This document shows, piece after piece, positions 51,917 through 60,745 of a stretch of 64,000 bases of DNA. Below the pieces are notes generated by a model. The model was not told the origin of the DNA. It ran no database searches and saw nothing but the letters and a program-made list of their open reading frames with translations. How positions within the stretch are numbered: position 1 is the first letter of the stretch; the number at the start of each line of letters is the position of its first letter. The translations under genes and the position numbers were made by a program. The stretch is taken from NCBI RefSeq assembly GCF_001679785.1, contig NZ_CP016287.1, positions 1,116,001 through 1,180,000 of the forward strand, written 5' to 3'. The DNA comes from Rhizobium leguminosarum. Its GTDB lineage: Bacteria; Pseudomonadota; Alphaproteobacteria; Rhizobiales; Rhizobiaceae.

Positions 51917-53560
51917 ATGTCGTTACCGCCTCTCTCACTGCCGGACGATCTTGCCAGCGCCCACGCCGCGTTGCTGGCGGAACGCGAGGCGCGGATACGC
52001 GCTGAGGCTGAAGCGAGCAGTGCAAAAGCAAAACTTTCCGGCATTGAGGCGCTCAACGCCCATCTGCAATTGCTGATCGCCAAGTTGGAGCGCGACAAAC
52101 ACGGTCCGAGCCGGGAGCGCACCCAGCGGCTGATCGACCAGATGGAATTGCAGCTTGAGGAACTGGTCGCTGATGCGACCGAGGATGAGCTTGCGTCAGA
52201 GGCGGCCTCAGCGAAAACACAGACCGTTCGTGCCTTCACCCGCAAGCGCCCGGTGCGCAAACCCTGGCCAGAAAATATTGAGCGCGAACGTCTCGTCGTC
52301 GACGCGCCGACCGCCTGCACCCATTGTGGCAGCGAGCGTCTGTCGAAGCTTGGTGAGGATACTACCGAGACGCTGGAGGAGGTCCCGCGCCGCTTCAAGA
52401 TCGTCGAAACCGTCCGGGAGAAATTTACCTGCCGGGACTGTGGCTGCATCAGCCAGGCGCCGGCGCCTTTCCATGCCACGTCGCGCGGCTTCCTTGGCCC
52501 CAACCTTCTTTCCACGATCGTCTTCGACAAATTCTCCGAGCATCAGCCCCTGAACCGCCAAAGTCGCCGGTTCCGCAGCGAGGGGATTGATCTGTCAACC
52601 CAGACGCTCGCCGACCAGGTTGGCTACGTCAGCGCCGCCGTCAAGCCACTCTTCGATATGATCGAAACCCACGTGTTTGCGGCCGAGCGCCTCCACGGCG
52701 ATGACACCACCATCCCGATCCTGGCCAAGGGGCAGTGCATTACCGGCCGCATATGGACTTACGTTTGCGACGACCGGCCATTTGGCGGGCAGTCGCCGCC
52801 GGCTGCCGTCTTCTACGCCTCCAGCGACCGGCGTGGCGAACATCCGCAACGACATTTGGCCGAGTTCACCGGCATCCTGCAGGCCGATTGCTACAATGGC
52901 TTCAATCCGCTCTTCGACCGGAGCAGGAAACAAATCCCGGTAACGCCAGCCTTCTGTTTTGCCCATGCGCGGCGAAAGTTCTTCGAGCTGGCCGATGTCT
53001 CTCGCAGTGCCCGGCGGGGCAAGGGCTTGAGGCCTGTCTCTGCGACGGCGCTGGAAGCGGTCAAACGCATCGATGCGCTGTTTGACATCGAGCGCGACAT
53101 CAACGGCAAAAGCGCCGAAGAGCGCCTTGCCGTGCGCCAGGAAAAGAGCAAGCCGCTGCTCGACGAACTGGAGGCTTGGTTCAGGCTGGAACTCGAAGGC
53201 CTGTCGCGATCCTCACCGGTGATTGAACCCATCAACTATATGCTGTCGCGCTGGGCCGACTTTGCCAGATACGCCGACGACGGCAGGATCTGCATGACGA
53301 ATAACGCGGCGGAAAGAGCCCTGCGCGGGGTTGCATGTGGAAGAAAAAACTGGAGCTTCGCCGGATCCGAGCGGGGCGCCGACCGGGCGGCCATCATGCT
53401 GACCCTTATTACGACGGCCCGCCTCAACGACATCGACCCGAAGGCTTGGCTCGCAGATGTGCTGACGCGCATCGCAGATCTTCCCGTCTCCCGCCTGCGT
53501 GAGCTCTTGCCTTGGGAATGGAAGAGGATCAAGGCGGTGGCGATATCGGTTGCCGCGTAA
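51917..53560 (+). CDS. tnpC: IS66 transposase TnpC (copy F2)
   Basis: This 547-residue DDE transposase is identical by eye to the copy at 47027-48670, with HGDDTTIPILA, ADCYNGFNPLF and TNNAAERALRGV as catalytic motifs. Its 3' end overlaps the opposite DUF6429-like gene by 32 bp. Confidence 0.95.
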   Translation: MSLPPLSLPDDLASAHAALLAEREARIRAEAEASSAKAKLSGIEALNAHLQLLIAKLERDKHGPSRERTQRLIDQMELQLEELVADATEDELASEAASAKTQTVRAFTRKRPVRKPWPENIERERLVVDAPTACTHCGSERLSKLGEDTTETLEEVPRRFKIVETVREKFTCRDCGCISQAPAPFHATSRGFLGPNLLSTIVFDKFSEHQPLNRQSRRFRSEGIDLSTQTLADQVGYVSAAVKPLFDMIETHVFAAERLHGDDTTIPILAKGQCITGRIWTYVCDDRPFGGQSPPAAVFYASSDRRGEHPQRHLAEFTGILQADCYNGFNPLFDRSRKQIPVTPAFCFAHARRKFFELADVSRSARRGKGLRPVSATALEAVKRIDALFDIERDINGKSAEERLAVRQEKSKPLLDELEAWFRLELEGLSRSSPVIEPINYMLSRWADFARYADDGRICMTNNAAERALRGVACGRKNWSFAGSERGADRAAIMLTLITTARLNDIDPKAWLADVLTRIADLPVSRLRELLPWEWKRIKAVAISVAA

Positions 53561-53774
53561 ACAGCGTCCGAAACAGCTCCTCCGACCGCCGCAGACCCTC
53601 GTCCGTCAGCACCAGCGACTTCGACTTGTTCACCGGGTCGCCGATCATGCCCTTCTGATGCAAGCGATCCGTCGTTGCCCAGTCAAAGCCCTTCCAGGCA
53701 CAACGCTCGTTATGCAGCGTTAGCCACAACAGCGCCAAAACGGCATCGTCGATCTTGTCCTCATCGATCTCCAT
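53529..53774 (-). CDS. DUF6429-like protein of IS66 (copy F2)
   Basis: This 81-residue passenger protein is identical to that at 46813-47058 and is encoded tail-to-tail against tnpC. Function unknown. Confidence 0.75.
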   Translation of the reverse strand: MEIDEDKIDDAVLALLWLTLHNERCAWKGFDWATTDRLHQKGMIGDPVNKSKSLVLTDEGLRRSEELFRTLFTRQPISPPP

Positions 53775-53840
53775 GAACCCGACGTTACCACGCGAACCCC
53801 ATTAAGTCCTGCGGCCCACCTCGGATGGATACGGAGGACG

Positions 53841-55183
53841 AACGGCTTGTCGCATCACAGGCCAATCAGATAGCAGGTGATGAGACCAAGACCATTCAGG
53901 CTGGACTGGCTCGGCATGCCCGCCATGCCGAAACTTCCCGGCAAATCACCCTCGCCGAAGCCGCATTCGACCAGGCGGTTACCAATCAAAGTGATTCCAG
54001 TGTCGATCGCGCTCAGCTTGCGCGCATTGACCTGGCAGCCCCGCTGCGCACTCAGTGGCAGACAGTGCAAAGCGCCAAGGTCCGGGTAACAAATGTCACG
54101 GACTTGGCAGCGAAGCACAAAACCCTGTCAGATGAGGCCGTAGCCAACGCCGATATATTCAAAGACGTGGCCAGCCAGGCAGAGGCCGAACATACAGCGC
54201 AGGAAGATAGATTTAAGGAATTTGGTCCGCTTTGGGATGAGGCAGCCACGCTGGATAGCCGCATTATCTCTGCCACATCGGAGCTGGAGGCGGCTCGCTC
54301 ACAAACTGAAGCAATGGAGCGGGAAGCAATTGAGGCCCTAGATGCATTTCAGGCCTTTCAACAGGAAGATACCGAAACCCGTGAAATTCTGCAGGCGGCC
54401 GAAGACGAACTAGCCGGCCTTTCCCCCGATTCCAAATTGGCAGACAACTGGTCCCAAACCCGCCCACACATTGCGGAGCATGCCGAAGCGCAGTCCAGCT
54501 TGATTCAGGCAACGACGGAGATTGCCGTTCACGAGACGGAGATCCAGCACTTTACCCTCACGCTGGCCGAACTGGCTACCAAGACACAGACGGACGCTGC
54601 GGAAGAAGCGAAGCTTTACAAACAAGCGGTCAACCTCACCGATGAGGTGAGCGCTATCGAGGCTAGGCATCCACCGGGTAGCGGAATGGAGCACCAGAAG
54701 CTCGTCACAGCCCTTGCTGATATGCGTCGCGCCGAGCACGAGCACAGTGTTGCCCGGTCGGATGTTGCTGCGGCAGAGGCAACCGCTAAGCTCGCTATCG
54801 CGGCCGTCGACGTTGCCAAAGCCGAAGCCGCCTCTGCTGCTGAGGCTATGGCAACCGCGAGCACGCAAGCCGTCGCCCTGACCGCTCCCGCCGAACGCGC
54901 CGACATGGCCGTGTCAGATGCTGCCCAACAGCTCCGTCTGCGTCTGGAGCCTGGAATACCCTGCCCGGTCTGTGGCTCCGCTGAGCACCCTACGCATGCC
55001 GACAGCGCATTGGCGGATCTCGCCGCAGGCCTTCGCGCAGATCTTGCCGTCGCGCGGGCCGCTGTTGAGGTGGCGCGGGACAAGCAGGGTGAAGCCCAAC
55101 GTGCGCAAGATCGTGCACAGGGAGAACTTGAGCTAGCCGGAAGAAACGCACAGACAGCTAGTACCACGCCACAGAGATTATGA
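53841..55183 (+). pseudogene. sbcC: SbcC, middle part, 3'-truncated after the zinc hook
   Basis: The part continues SbcC with a long Ala/Glu/Gln-rich coiled coil and reaches the zinc hook CPVCGSAEHPTHAD, then a short return coil (LAVARAAVEVARDKQGEAQR). It ends at about 55165 in unrelated sequence (stop at 55183). The second coil and the ATPase C-terminal lobe with Walker B are missing, so a deletion removed the 3' half independently of the IS66 insertion. Confidence 0.88.
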
Positions 55184-55192
55184 CGGTTTGTC

Positions 55193-55349
55193 TTATCGTA
55201 GAATTGGCAGGGCTTCTGGTGGGATGAGAAGTTGGATGCTGCGTGCGGCGCCTGGCACGCGAGATATAAAACCCGCCTTCTCGAGGGTCAGCACCATCTG
55301 GTGAACAGACGGAGCCGTAACGCCGAAGTGGCGACGCATGTCGGCTTCT
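55193..55349 (-). pseudogene. LexA-like winged-helix protein, C-terminal fragment
   Basis: The minus-strand fragment reads RRHFGVTAPSVHQMVLTLEK and AGFISRVPGAARSIQLLIPP, ending ALPILR. This is the recognition-helix and wing part of the LexA DNA-binding domain (PSVHQMVLTLE is characteristic), as also seen in stand-alone short LexA-like regulators. Its N-terminus is removed by the end of 1.9-kb IS copy 3 at 55350, so the ATG at 55387 is inside the IS. Confidence 0.72.
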
Positions 55350-57241
55350 GCGCGGCGACAAACAAGGTGAGACTCGTATTGCCTCACCCAAGAGTGTTCC
55401 CGGAGAATAATGCCGTTGCCTCACTCGGATGTTCTCGAATGCCTCACGGGTTGTTACGATCTTGTCCCCGCACCTGGTGCAAGGTGACGGAGGTAGCGAA
55501 GCCGCTCGCGAGCGCGCCCTCAATAGCGCTGTAGCGAGCGGGCGGCTTCGCGGGCGTTCATCATGTTTTCCGCGGGTTGTCGAAGGCCAACCTGGCGGTA
55601 AGAGCCTCACTGCACGACCTCTACGTTTTGCGTCTGCCGCGCGGCATCGGCGAATGGCCCGAACACCAGCGCATTGGCCTGTGTACTGCGCCAGATCTTC
55701 ATTCGACGCTGCACGGTCCGAATGAGGCCGTCGGGATACACGCCGGGGTATTTGACCTGCAAGCGTTCAAGCAACTCTCGCGAAGTTCGCCAAGGCTCCG
55801 CCTCGAACCAATCCTCGAGTTCGGCAGTGACGGCGAGTAGAGGATCGGGCCTCCGCCGCTCTCGCTTGGCCGCTGGCTTGGAGCGGGCAGTCGGTTTCAC
55901 TTCACCACCACGCCAAGCAATCCGTAAGCCAGACAGAAAGTCTTCGAGCGGTAATGCCTCGCCGTCGGTGGCAGGCGGACCATCAGGCTTGTCAGCAATT
56001 TCGACCAATCTCTCTTGTGCCAGCCGTATGTCGCGGAGCAGCCGAACCGGATCGAGCGTCAGGTACATCGCCTTGAGCCGAAGGCATGTATCCTCCGGCG
56101 TGCGTGCGTCGTCAAGCAGCCGCTGATAAGGCGTGGCGGGACGATGATAGCGCTTGATCACCTTGGCTCCGTCACGGTGCTTTTCTTTCAGCTTGAATGA
56201 TGGCTGAAAGAAATTCACGAACAACCGCATTGAGGAATAAAGCTTGGCCAGCTCCCGGGTGGCTCGCAGCCCCTCGAAGCGTCGGTATCCAACGATCTTG
56301 CGCACGATCGCGCCATTCTTCTGCTCGACAAATGCCTGGTCGTTCTTTCGGTAGGGGCGGCAACGGGTGAGTTCGATATTATCTCGCAAGCAATACTCAT
56401 GAACGCTCTCGTTCATGAACACACTGTCGTTGTCGGTGTCGAAGCCCAGCAGCGGGAACGGCAGCAACTTGCGCAGTTCGGTCAACGCAGTGATCAGTAC
56501 CGTTTGCTCGCGAACCAGCAGCGGCGCGCATTCCGTCCAGCCCGTGGCTATATCGGTCAACACCAGCGTTTGCGAGAAGGCACCTCTCGCGTACGGGCCG
56601 GAATGAGAAACGAGATCAGCCTCGACAAAGCCGGGTGCGGGGTCATCCCAATCCGAGAACGTTCGAACGGGAACACTACGCCGAATCGCCGTTGATCCTT
56701 TCCGGCGCCGCGGACCCGTGGCGCTCGCTTTAATCTCCTTGAGGACTCGATCAATCGTCGCTGGGCTCATCGTCAAGAGTTGCCGGCGCGTCTCGCTATT
56801 CATATCGCCATGTCCATGACGTTCCATCGCTTCGATCAGTGTTGGCAACAGGGGGTGTAGTCGCTTGCCGCAAATTCGATCCGACGCCTCCCAAACAACG
56901 ACGAGCGCCGCCCGCACGTCATCGCCGTAAACCCGGCGCCCTGGCCGAGGACCACCCTTCGCCGGTTCGCGTTCTCCTCGCAGCAGTCGCATCGCATGCT
57001 TGCGATGAAAGCCCGTGAGCGCCACGAACTCGTCCAACATCCTCGCCTTCTCGGCCCGCCCGCCTAACACATAGCGACAACTGATCGCCGCCACCAATTC
57101 CACACGTGTCGCCATGCTTACCTTCCTCATCAAAGCTCCCGAGGTTGATTCGTCGGGAGCAATTTAGATGAGGCAATAACCCATTCTCAGGGAGCAGTTC
57201 AGGCGAGGCAATGCGCGTCTCATCCTGATCGTCGCGCTATA
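55350..57241 (-). mobile_element. 1.9-kb IS copy 3 (inverted), no target duplication
   Basis: The 1892-bp element has ends GCGCGGCGACAAACAAGGTG at 55350 and CATCCTGATCGTCGCGCTATA at 57241. The flanking heptamers differ (GGCTTCT versus TGATCCG), so this copy has been through recombination or an adjacent deletion. Its left flank is the truncated LexA-like gene and its right flank is an IS6 scrap. It is inverted relative to copies 1 and 2. Confidence 0.9.
55607..57130 (-). CDS. Integrase-core (rve/DDE) transposase
   Basis: This transposase of about 507 residues is identical by eye to those at 19111 and 45073, with catalytic motifs VEADLVSHS, FDTDNDSVFMN and VEQKNGAIVRK. Start at the ATG at 57130 with GGGAG five bases before. 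Intact. Confidence 0.93.
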   Translation of the reverse strand: MRKVSMATRVELVAAISCRYVLGGRAEKARMLDEFVALTGFHRKHAMRLLRGEREPAKGGPRPGRRVYGDDVRAALVVVWEASDRICGKRLHPLLPTLIEAMERHGHGDMNSETRRQLLTMSPATIDRVLKEIKASATGPRRRKGSTAIRRSVPVRTFSDWDDPAPGFVEADLVSHSGPYARGAFSQTLVLTDIATGWTECAPLLVREQTVLITALTELRKLLPFPLLGFDTDNDSVFMNESVHEYCLRDNIELTRCRPYRKNDQAFVEQKNGAIVRKIVGYRRFEGLRATRELAKLYSSMRLFVNFFQPSFKLKEKHRDGAKVIKRYHRPATPYQRLLDDARTPEDTCLRLKAMYLTLDPVRLLRDIRLAQERLVEIADKPDGPPATDGEALPLEDFLSGLRIAWRGGEVKPTARSKPAAKRERRRPDPLLAVTAELEDWFEAEPWRTSRELLERLQVKYPGVYPDGLIRTVQRRMKIWRSTQANALVFGPFADAARQTQNVEVVQ

Positions 57242-57300
57242 TGATCCGCTTTATCGTCGCCCCCGCTATCCCGCTGAGATCATTGCGCACGCGCTATGGC
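57242..57300 (+). pseudogene. IS6 transposase N-terminal scrap
   Basis: The short plus-strand stretch encodes DPLYRRPRYPAEIIAHA, the conserved N-terminus of the IS6 transposases here, directly after IS copy 3. It has no terminal repeat and no continuation. Confidence 0.65.
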
Positions 57301-57376
57301 CAACCCCAAACTGAGTGGTTGATCTTTACGGTGAGCGGCATTCACTATATATATATTCTCCACAAGGAGAATGATT

Positions 57377-57560
57377 ATGGCCACCGCAGCACGCGCCTAC
57401 ACGCCCGCCGAAGCCGCAGCTCTGAATGAGATCGCTCTGAAGTCGGTACACAATGCAATCGACAAGCGGATCATCGAGGCACATTTCGGGCGTGAGGGTC
57501 GAGAACTTTTCGATGAAGATCTACTGCGTCTGAAGCTCTGGTACGGCGTAGGATCAATAC
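57377..57560 (+). pseudogene. Antitoxin-like small HTH protein, 3' end replaced by IS6
   Basis: The frame starts at ATG 57377 with AGGAG seven bases upstream and an AT-rich promoter-like tract (TATATATATATTC) before it. It encodes MATAARAYTPAEAAALNEIA, LKSVHNAIDKRIIEAHF and LFDEDLLRLKLWYGVGS. This resembles the N-terminal DNA-binding domain of small VapB/DUF433-type antitoxins. The IS6 end at 57561 truncates it after about 61 residues and adds foreign residues. A toxin partner is not present. Identification is tentative. Confidence 0.5.
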
Positions 57561-57610
57561 GGCACAAGTTATCAGCGGATTGATGCAGCGATAGCTGGCC
57601 GGGACGGCTG

Positions 57611-58093
57611 TCAGGCTGCGGCGACACACGCGATTTTGTTCCAGATTTGCATGGCGGCGTTACGCAGGTCTCGATGTTGAGCCGATGACAGCGTATTGCG
57701 GGGAAAGTGGAACAGGTTGGCAATCGGATCATGGATGGAAACGAACCGCTGAAGCTGGCGTGCCGACTTGAAGCGTTTCATGGTCCTTTCGCGTCGTCGG
57801 GTCGGCTGGTGCGAATTTTCCGCTCGATTATTGAGGCCTTTGTGCGACCGGTGTTCGACACCGGGCATGAGGTCGCGCCTGGCGGCATCATAGGACCGGA
57901 GCTTGTCGGTGATCATGACCCGTGGTGTCCGCCCTTGAGCCTTCAGCAACTTACGCATCAGACGCTTTGCCGCCTTGGCATTTCGGCGGCTTTGCACCAG
58001 TACTTCGAGGACGAAGCCGTCCTGATCGACCGCACGCCAGAGCCACTGCTTCTTGCCATTGATGGCCACCACGCATTCGTCGAGATGCCATAT
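57611..58093 (-). pseudogene. IS6-family transposase, C-terminal fragment
   Basis: The fragment runs HLDECVVAINGKKQWLWRAV, QSRRNAKAAKRLMRKLL, RVMITDKLRSYDAARRDLMP, RAENSHQPTRRRERTMKRFK to the stop at 57611. It is the closest relative of copy B. The frame extends upstream to 58252 only because it reads through the IS1111-like insertion. Confidence 0.85.
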
Positions 58094-58444
58094 GTGGACG
58101 GCCCCTCCTTGCAAGAACTCTTTGATGATTTGATCGGATCTCTTGCGTTCATATGTCCGGCCTTTTGTTGCGTTCACACATGAACGCTGGCCAAGATGGG
58201 TTCCGCGACGTGGGTTCCAAACACTTGATCGGCCTCGTTGGGCCACTGGCATCTACGGAGTGTACCGCAGCTGATGCGTGAACTTGCAGGAAACGATTAG
58301 ATGGTGTGATCGATCGATCCGAGACGAGACGTGCTTTGACGTATCCATGCCAATACGGATAATCTGATCCACGGACGGCTCCTTCGTTTGAGATCGTTAA
58401 CAGCTCACTCTGGCACATTTCGATGCCGTTCGGGGGCCGTCCAC
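58094..58444 (-). mobile_element. Internally deleted IS1111-like element
   Basis: The 351-bp sequence keeps both 12-bp inverted ends (GTGGACGGCCCC at 58094, GGGGCCGTCCAC ending 58444). It matches 2877-3052 of the full element, then a 58-bp segment in inverted orientation (58269-58326), then 118 bp matching 4154-4271. The transposase gene is almost wholly gone. It occupies the same codon position in the IS6 transposase as the full-length copy. Confidence 0.82.
58269..58326 (-). repeat. 58-bp segment inverted relative to 3053-3110
   Basis: The sequence is the exact reverse complement of 3053-3110, starting AGCTGATGCG and ending CCGAGACG. Its left neighbour keeps the original orientation. It marks the deletion junction of the shortened IS1111-like element. 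Confidence 0.85.
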
Positions 58445-58702
58445 CCCAACACTTGTCGCCCAGGCAGCCGGCTGACCGTCGCTTGATCTCCCGGGCGAAA
58501 TGCCGTCCGAATTTCTCCGCCCAGCTCGAATGGTCTGGTGCGAGACGATGATGCCGCGGGCCGCCAGCATGTCCGCAACCATGCGCAGGCTGAGCGGAAA
58601 GCGAAAGTAGAGCCATACCGCGTGCGCAATGATCTCAGCGGGAAAGCGGTGGCGACGATAAAGCGGATCACGAGCAACTTCTGACATGGCCCATGTACGC
58701 AC
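58445..58702 (-). pseudogene. IS6-family transposase, N-terminal fragment
   Basis: Reading from ATG 58702 gives MSEVARDPLYRRHRFPAEII, the HTH block (SLRMVADMLAARGIIVSHQTI) and then a frameshift: one T present in copy B is missing near 58530, so WAEKFGRHFAREIKRRSAG continues in another frame to CLGDK, where the IS1111-like element is inserted. Confidence 0.82.
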
Positions 58703-58736
58703 ATCTTCATCAGCCGTCGGTTAACTTTACGGTGCC

Positions 58737-58907
58737 CATTGAATGCCTATCCGATAAGATTCGAGCGTCGCGCGCTAGTCGTGTAGTAATATTAGCTAAA
58801 TTATAGGTTGCATTAACAGCGAAACCGTTGCATACTCTGCGAGACAGTATGTAGGGTTGCATAACTCGACATGGTGTTGTTTTTCCATCAGCAAACGGGA
58901 GGATGTC
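58737..58907 (+). promoter_or_regulatory. Promoter region of the peptide operon with GTTGCAT repeats
   Basis: The 171 bp between the IS6 end and the peptide gene contain three direct copies of GTTGCAT at 58807, 58827 and 58856, and an interrupted palindrome CATACT-N9-AGTATG at 58831-58851. AT-rich sequence (TAATATTAGCTAAATTATAG) lies at about 58786-58805. GGGAGG at 58897-58902 is the RBS. The repeats are candidates for an activator or repressor site; they lie where one regulator could control the operon. Confidence 0.55.
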
Positions 58908-59162
58908 ATGAGGGACATCGCAGAAGGTGTAGAAAAGTACATTGCCGATCTCGGGCTTAAGATCCCCGAGGCGGAACAGAAAAAATTCGCGCTCGAACTG
59001 ACGTCGGAAATCGCCAGCGAAGCTCAATCCGAAGCCAATTCGGAAGTTGCCGGCGAAGCGAATAGCGAGTCCGCGAGCGAAGCCCATCAGGAAGCTGCGG
59101 CGGAAGCCGCGATGGAAGCGGCTGGGGAAGCCGCCGTGGTGGGGGTCCGCCGGCCCTACTAA
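58908..59162 (+). CDS. 84-residue Glu/Ala repeat peptide, likely precursor or carrier peptide
   Basis: The ATG at 58908 has GGGAGG five bases upstream. Residues 1-30 are leader-like (MRDIAEGVEKYIADLGLKIP). From residue 34 to 74 a glutamate occurs at every fourth position (11 in a row) in tetrads such as ASEA, QSEA, NSEV, AGEA, AMEA; at the DNA level this is a degenerate 12-bp tandem repeat. The tail is AVVGVRRPY. The repeat predicts a single amphipathic or charged helix. No signal peptide or Cys. It is the first gene of an operon with an adenylate-forming enzyme and a subtilase. Precursor of a modified peptide, or an amino-group-carrier-like scaffold, are the main options. Confidence 0.72.
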   Translation: MRDIAEGVEKYIADLGLKIPEAEQKKFALELTSEIASEAQSEANSEVAGEANSESASEAHQEAAAEAAMEAAGEAAVVGVRRPY

Positions 59163-59254
59163 CAGGCCGGCCCGACGTCAAATTTAACTTCAGGTCATAC
59201 AGGCAAAGTTTGGCAAGGTGCGAAGCCGGGTGCATCGCGCTTGATGGGTGGGGT

Positions 59255-60745
59255 ATGCTCAATTCTCTCGAAATCGAACCTCGTGATCACACCGACCTTC
59301 GCACCTTCGCCGAAGAACTGACCGGACGATTGAACGCGGTTGCGGAAATCGATCCTGCGGCCCTAATGGATCTGTTTCGCGCATCCGAAGGGTTTCACGA
59401 CGCTAACCGTCTGATTCTTTTCGCCCTTCAAAAATTCCTGCTGAAATGGACCGTGGGCCACGCCTACAAGCACACGAAATTTTACGGCAAAAATCCAGCC
59501 TATGCATCGCTTCCATCGAATGAAGTCGACGCTGCGCCTGACCTGTCGGCATGGCCAATCATATCCCGAACAGTGATTTCCGAAAATTTCGAAGAGTTCA
59601 TAGCCGACGACGTTCAATTGCGCTCGACCTGCCATACATCGGGCACAACGGGCCAACCAATGGACGTTTATAAGTCATTCGAGGAAGTGCGTTTCATCAA
59701 TGACTATTTCTCCCACATGTTCCGCTCGTTTTTGAAGTCGGGACGACCCAAACCGCTCAGCCTGTCTTTCCCTAATTTTTATCATGGAGTCGCAGTGCCG
59801 ATGCCGAGCATCGGCATGAGTTTCGTCAGCGGTGTAACGGACGACACTTTGATCCAGGATGCGCGTCGTGTTCTGGATACGACCTATCATTTTAAGGGCT
59901 ACGACAGCCGCATTCGTATATTAGGTGGTCTTGGGCACCATATCCTATTTTTCACCAGCTACCTACTGGAGCAGGGCGTGGACCTTAGCACGTATCGTAT
60001 GGAATGCATCAACCTGACCGGTGGGTTCCTGTCCGTGCAGATGTTCGAGTTCCTACGCGACGCGTGGAAATGCCCCATCAACATCCGCTTTTCGATGACC
60101 GAAACCATCGGTGGTGCCACCTGCATCGAACCCACAAGCCGATTTGTTCTGGATCCCCACCTGATTGGCGAGGTTGTCGATGTCGACACCGGGGGCTCAC
60201 TCCAAGAGGGGGTCGGCGCATTGGTGTTGACCAATCTTTACCCGTTCGTGCAGATGCAACCGTTGATCCGCTATCAAAACGGCGATCTGGTGCGACGTAT
60301 TCCCTCGGCGAATGGCCGGGTCGTTTTTGACTTCCTGGGGCGCGTCAAGAATGCCTTGACCCGCATGAAGGATGGCAAGCGGGAATGGCTGCTGTTTTCG
60401 GCACCGCTCAATAATACGCTCGCCGCCATCCCCGATATTCGTGTTTATGACTGGTTCGCCAATGTTCGGACCGCCAAGGATCGCACTGTAGGATCACTTC
60501 CGATCATGTCCGTCCGAGCCGAAGAGAGCGGCGGCGTAGTGACCATTAAGCTTTCGCTGGAACTTCGCTACGCGCCGCATCTCCATCGGAAGCGCTGCGA
60601 TCAACTCCGCAGGGAAATTATCGCCGCCATGCGCGCCGTTCCTGACACGGTGTTGAGTACGGCTATGGATGCAAACGAAGTCGTTTTCGACATCCTCTTT
60701 TGCGGACCCGAACAACTCAACGAGCCGATCGTGATAAAGATATGA
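59255..60745 (+). CDS. PaaK/CapK-like adenylate-forming enzyme
   Basis: This 496-residue member of the phenylacetate-CoA ligase branch of ANL enzymes activates a carboxylate as acyl-AMP. The P-loop STCHTSGTTGQPMDVYKS is at about 124-141. Other blocks are RFSMTETIGGATCIEP (acyl-binding/adenine region) and QPLIRYQNGDLVRR, which carries the ribose-binding Asp (consensus RYRTGD). The catalytic-lysine domain at the C-terminus is less clear. The start at ATG 59255 is chosen over a TTG at 59210. Its stop overlaps the subtilase start. In this operon the substrate could be the peptide C-terminus or a small acid. Confidence 0.85.
   Translation: MLNSLEIEPRDHTDLRTFAEELTGRLNAVAEIDPAALMDLFRASEGFHDANRLILFALQKFLLKWTVGHAYKHTKFYGKNPAYASLPSNEVDAAPDLSAWPIISRTVISENFEEFIADDVQLRSTCHTSGTTGQPMDVYKSFEEVRFINDYFSHMFRSFLKSGRPKPLSLSFPNFYHGVAVPMPSIGMSFVSGVTDDTLIQDARRVLDTTYHFKGYDSRIRILGGLGHHILFFTSYLLEQGVDLSTYRMECINLTGGFLSVQMFEFLRDAWKCPINIRFSMTETIGGATCIEPTSRFVLDPHLIGEVVDVDTGGSLQEGVGALVLTNLYPFVQMQPLIRYQNGDLVRRIPSANGRVVFDFLGRVKNALTRMKDGKREWLLFSAPLNNTLAAIPDIRVYDWFANVRTAKDRTVGSLPIMSVRAEESGGVVTIKLSLELRYAPHLHRKRCDQLRREIIAAMRAVPDTVLSTAMDANEVVFDILFCGPEQLNEPIVIKI

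Larger units (their letters stand above)
51005..53832 (+). mobile_element. IS66-family element F2, complete, 8-bp target duplication
   Basis: The 2828-bp element begins GTACGCATCCGAGTTGGGCC and ends GGCCCACCTCGGATGGATAC. The 8-bp direct repeat GGAGGACG flanks it (50997-51004 and 53833-53840). It is the inverted twin of 46755-49582; the encoded proteins are identical by eye. It interrupts sbcC. Confidence 0.95.
57561..58736 (-). mobile_element. IS6-family element with an internally deleted IS1111-like insertion
   Basis: Ends are a damaged GGCACAAGTTATCAGCGG at 57561 (4 bp shorter than the GGCACTGTAAAGTTATCAG of copy B) and TTAACTTTACGGTGCC ending at 58736. The transposase is split by a 351-bp element at 58094-58444. 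The N-terminal half also has a 1-bp deletion relative to copy B. It directly borders the second biosynthetic operon. Confidence 0.82.
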
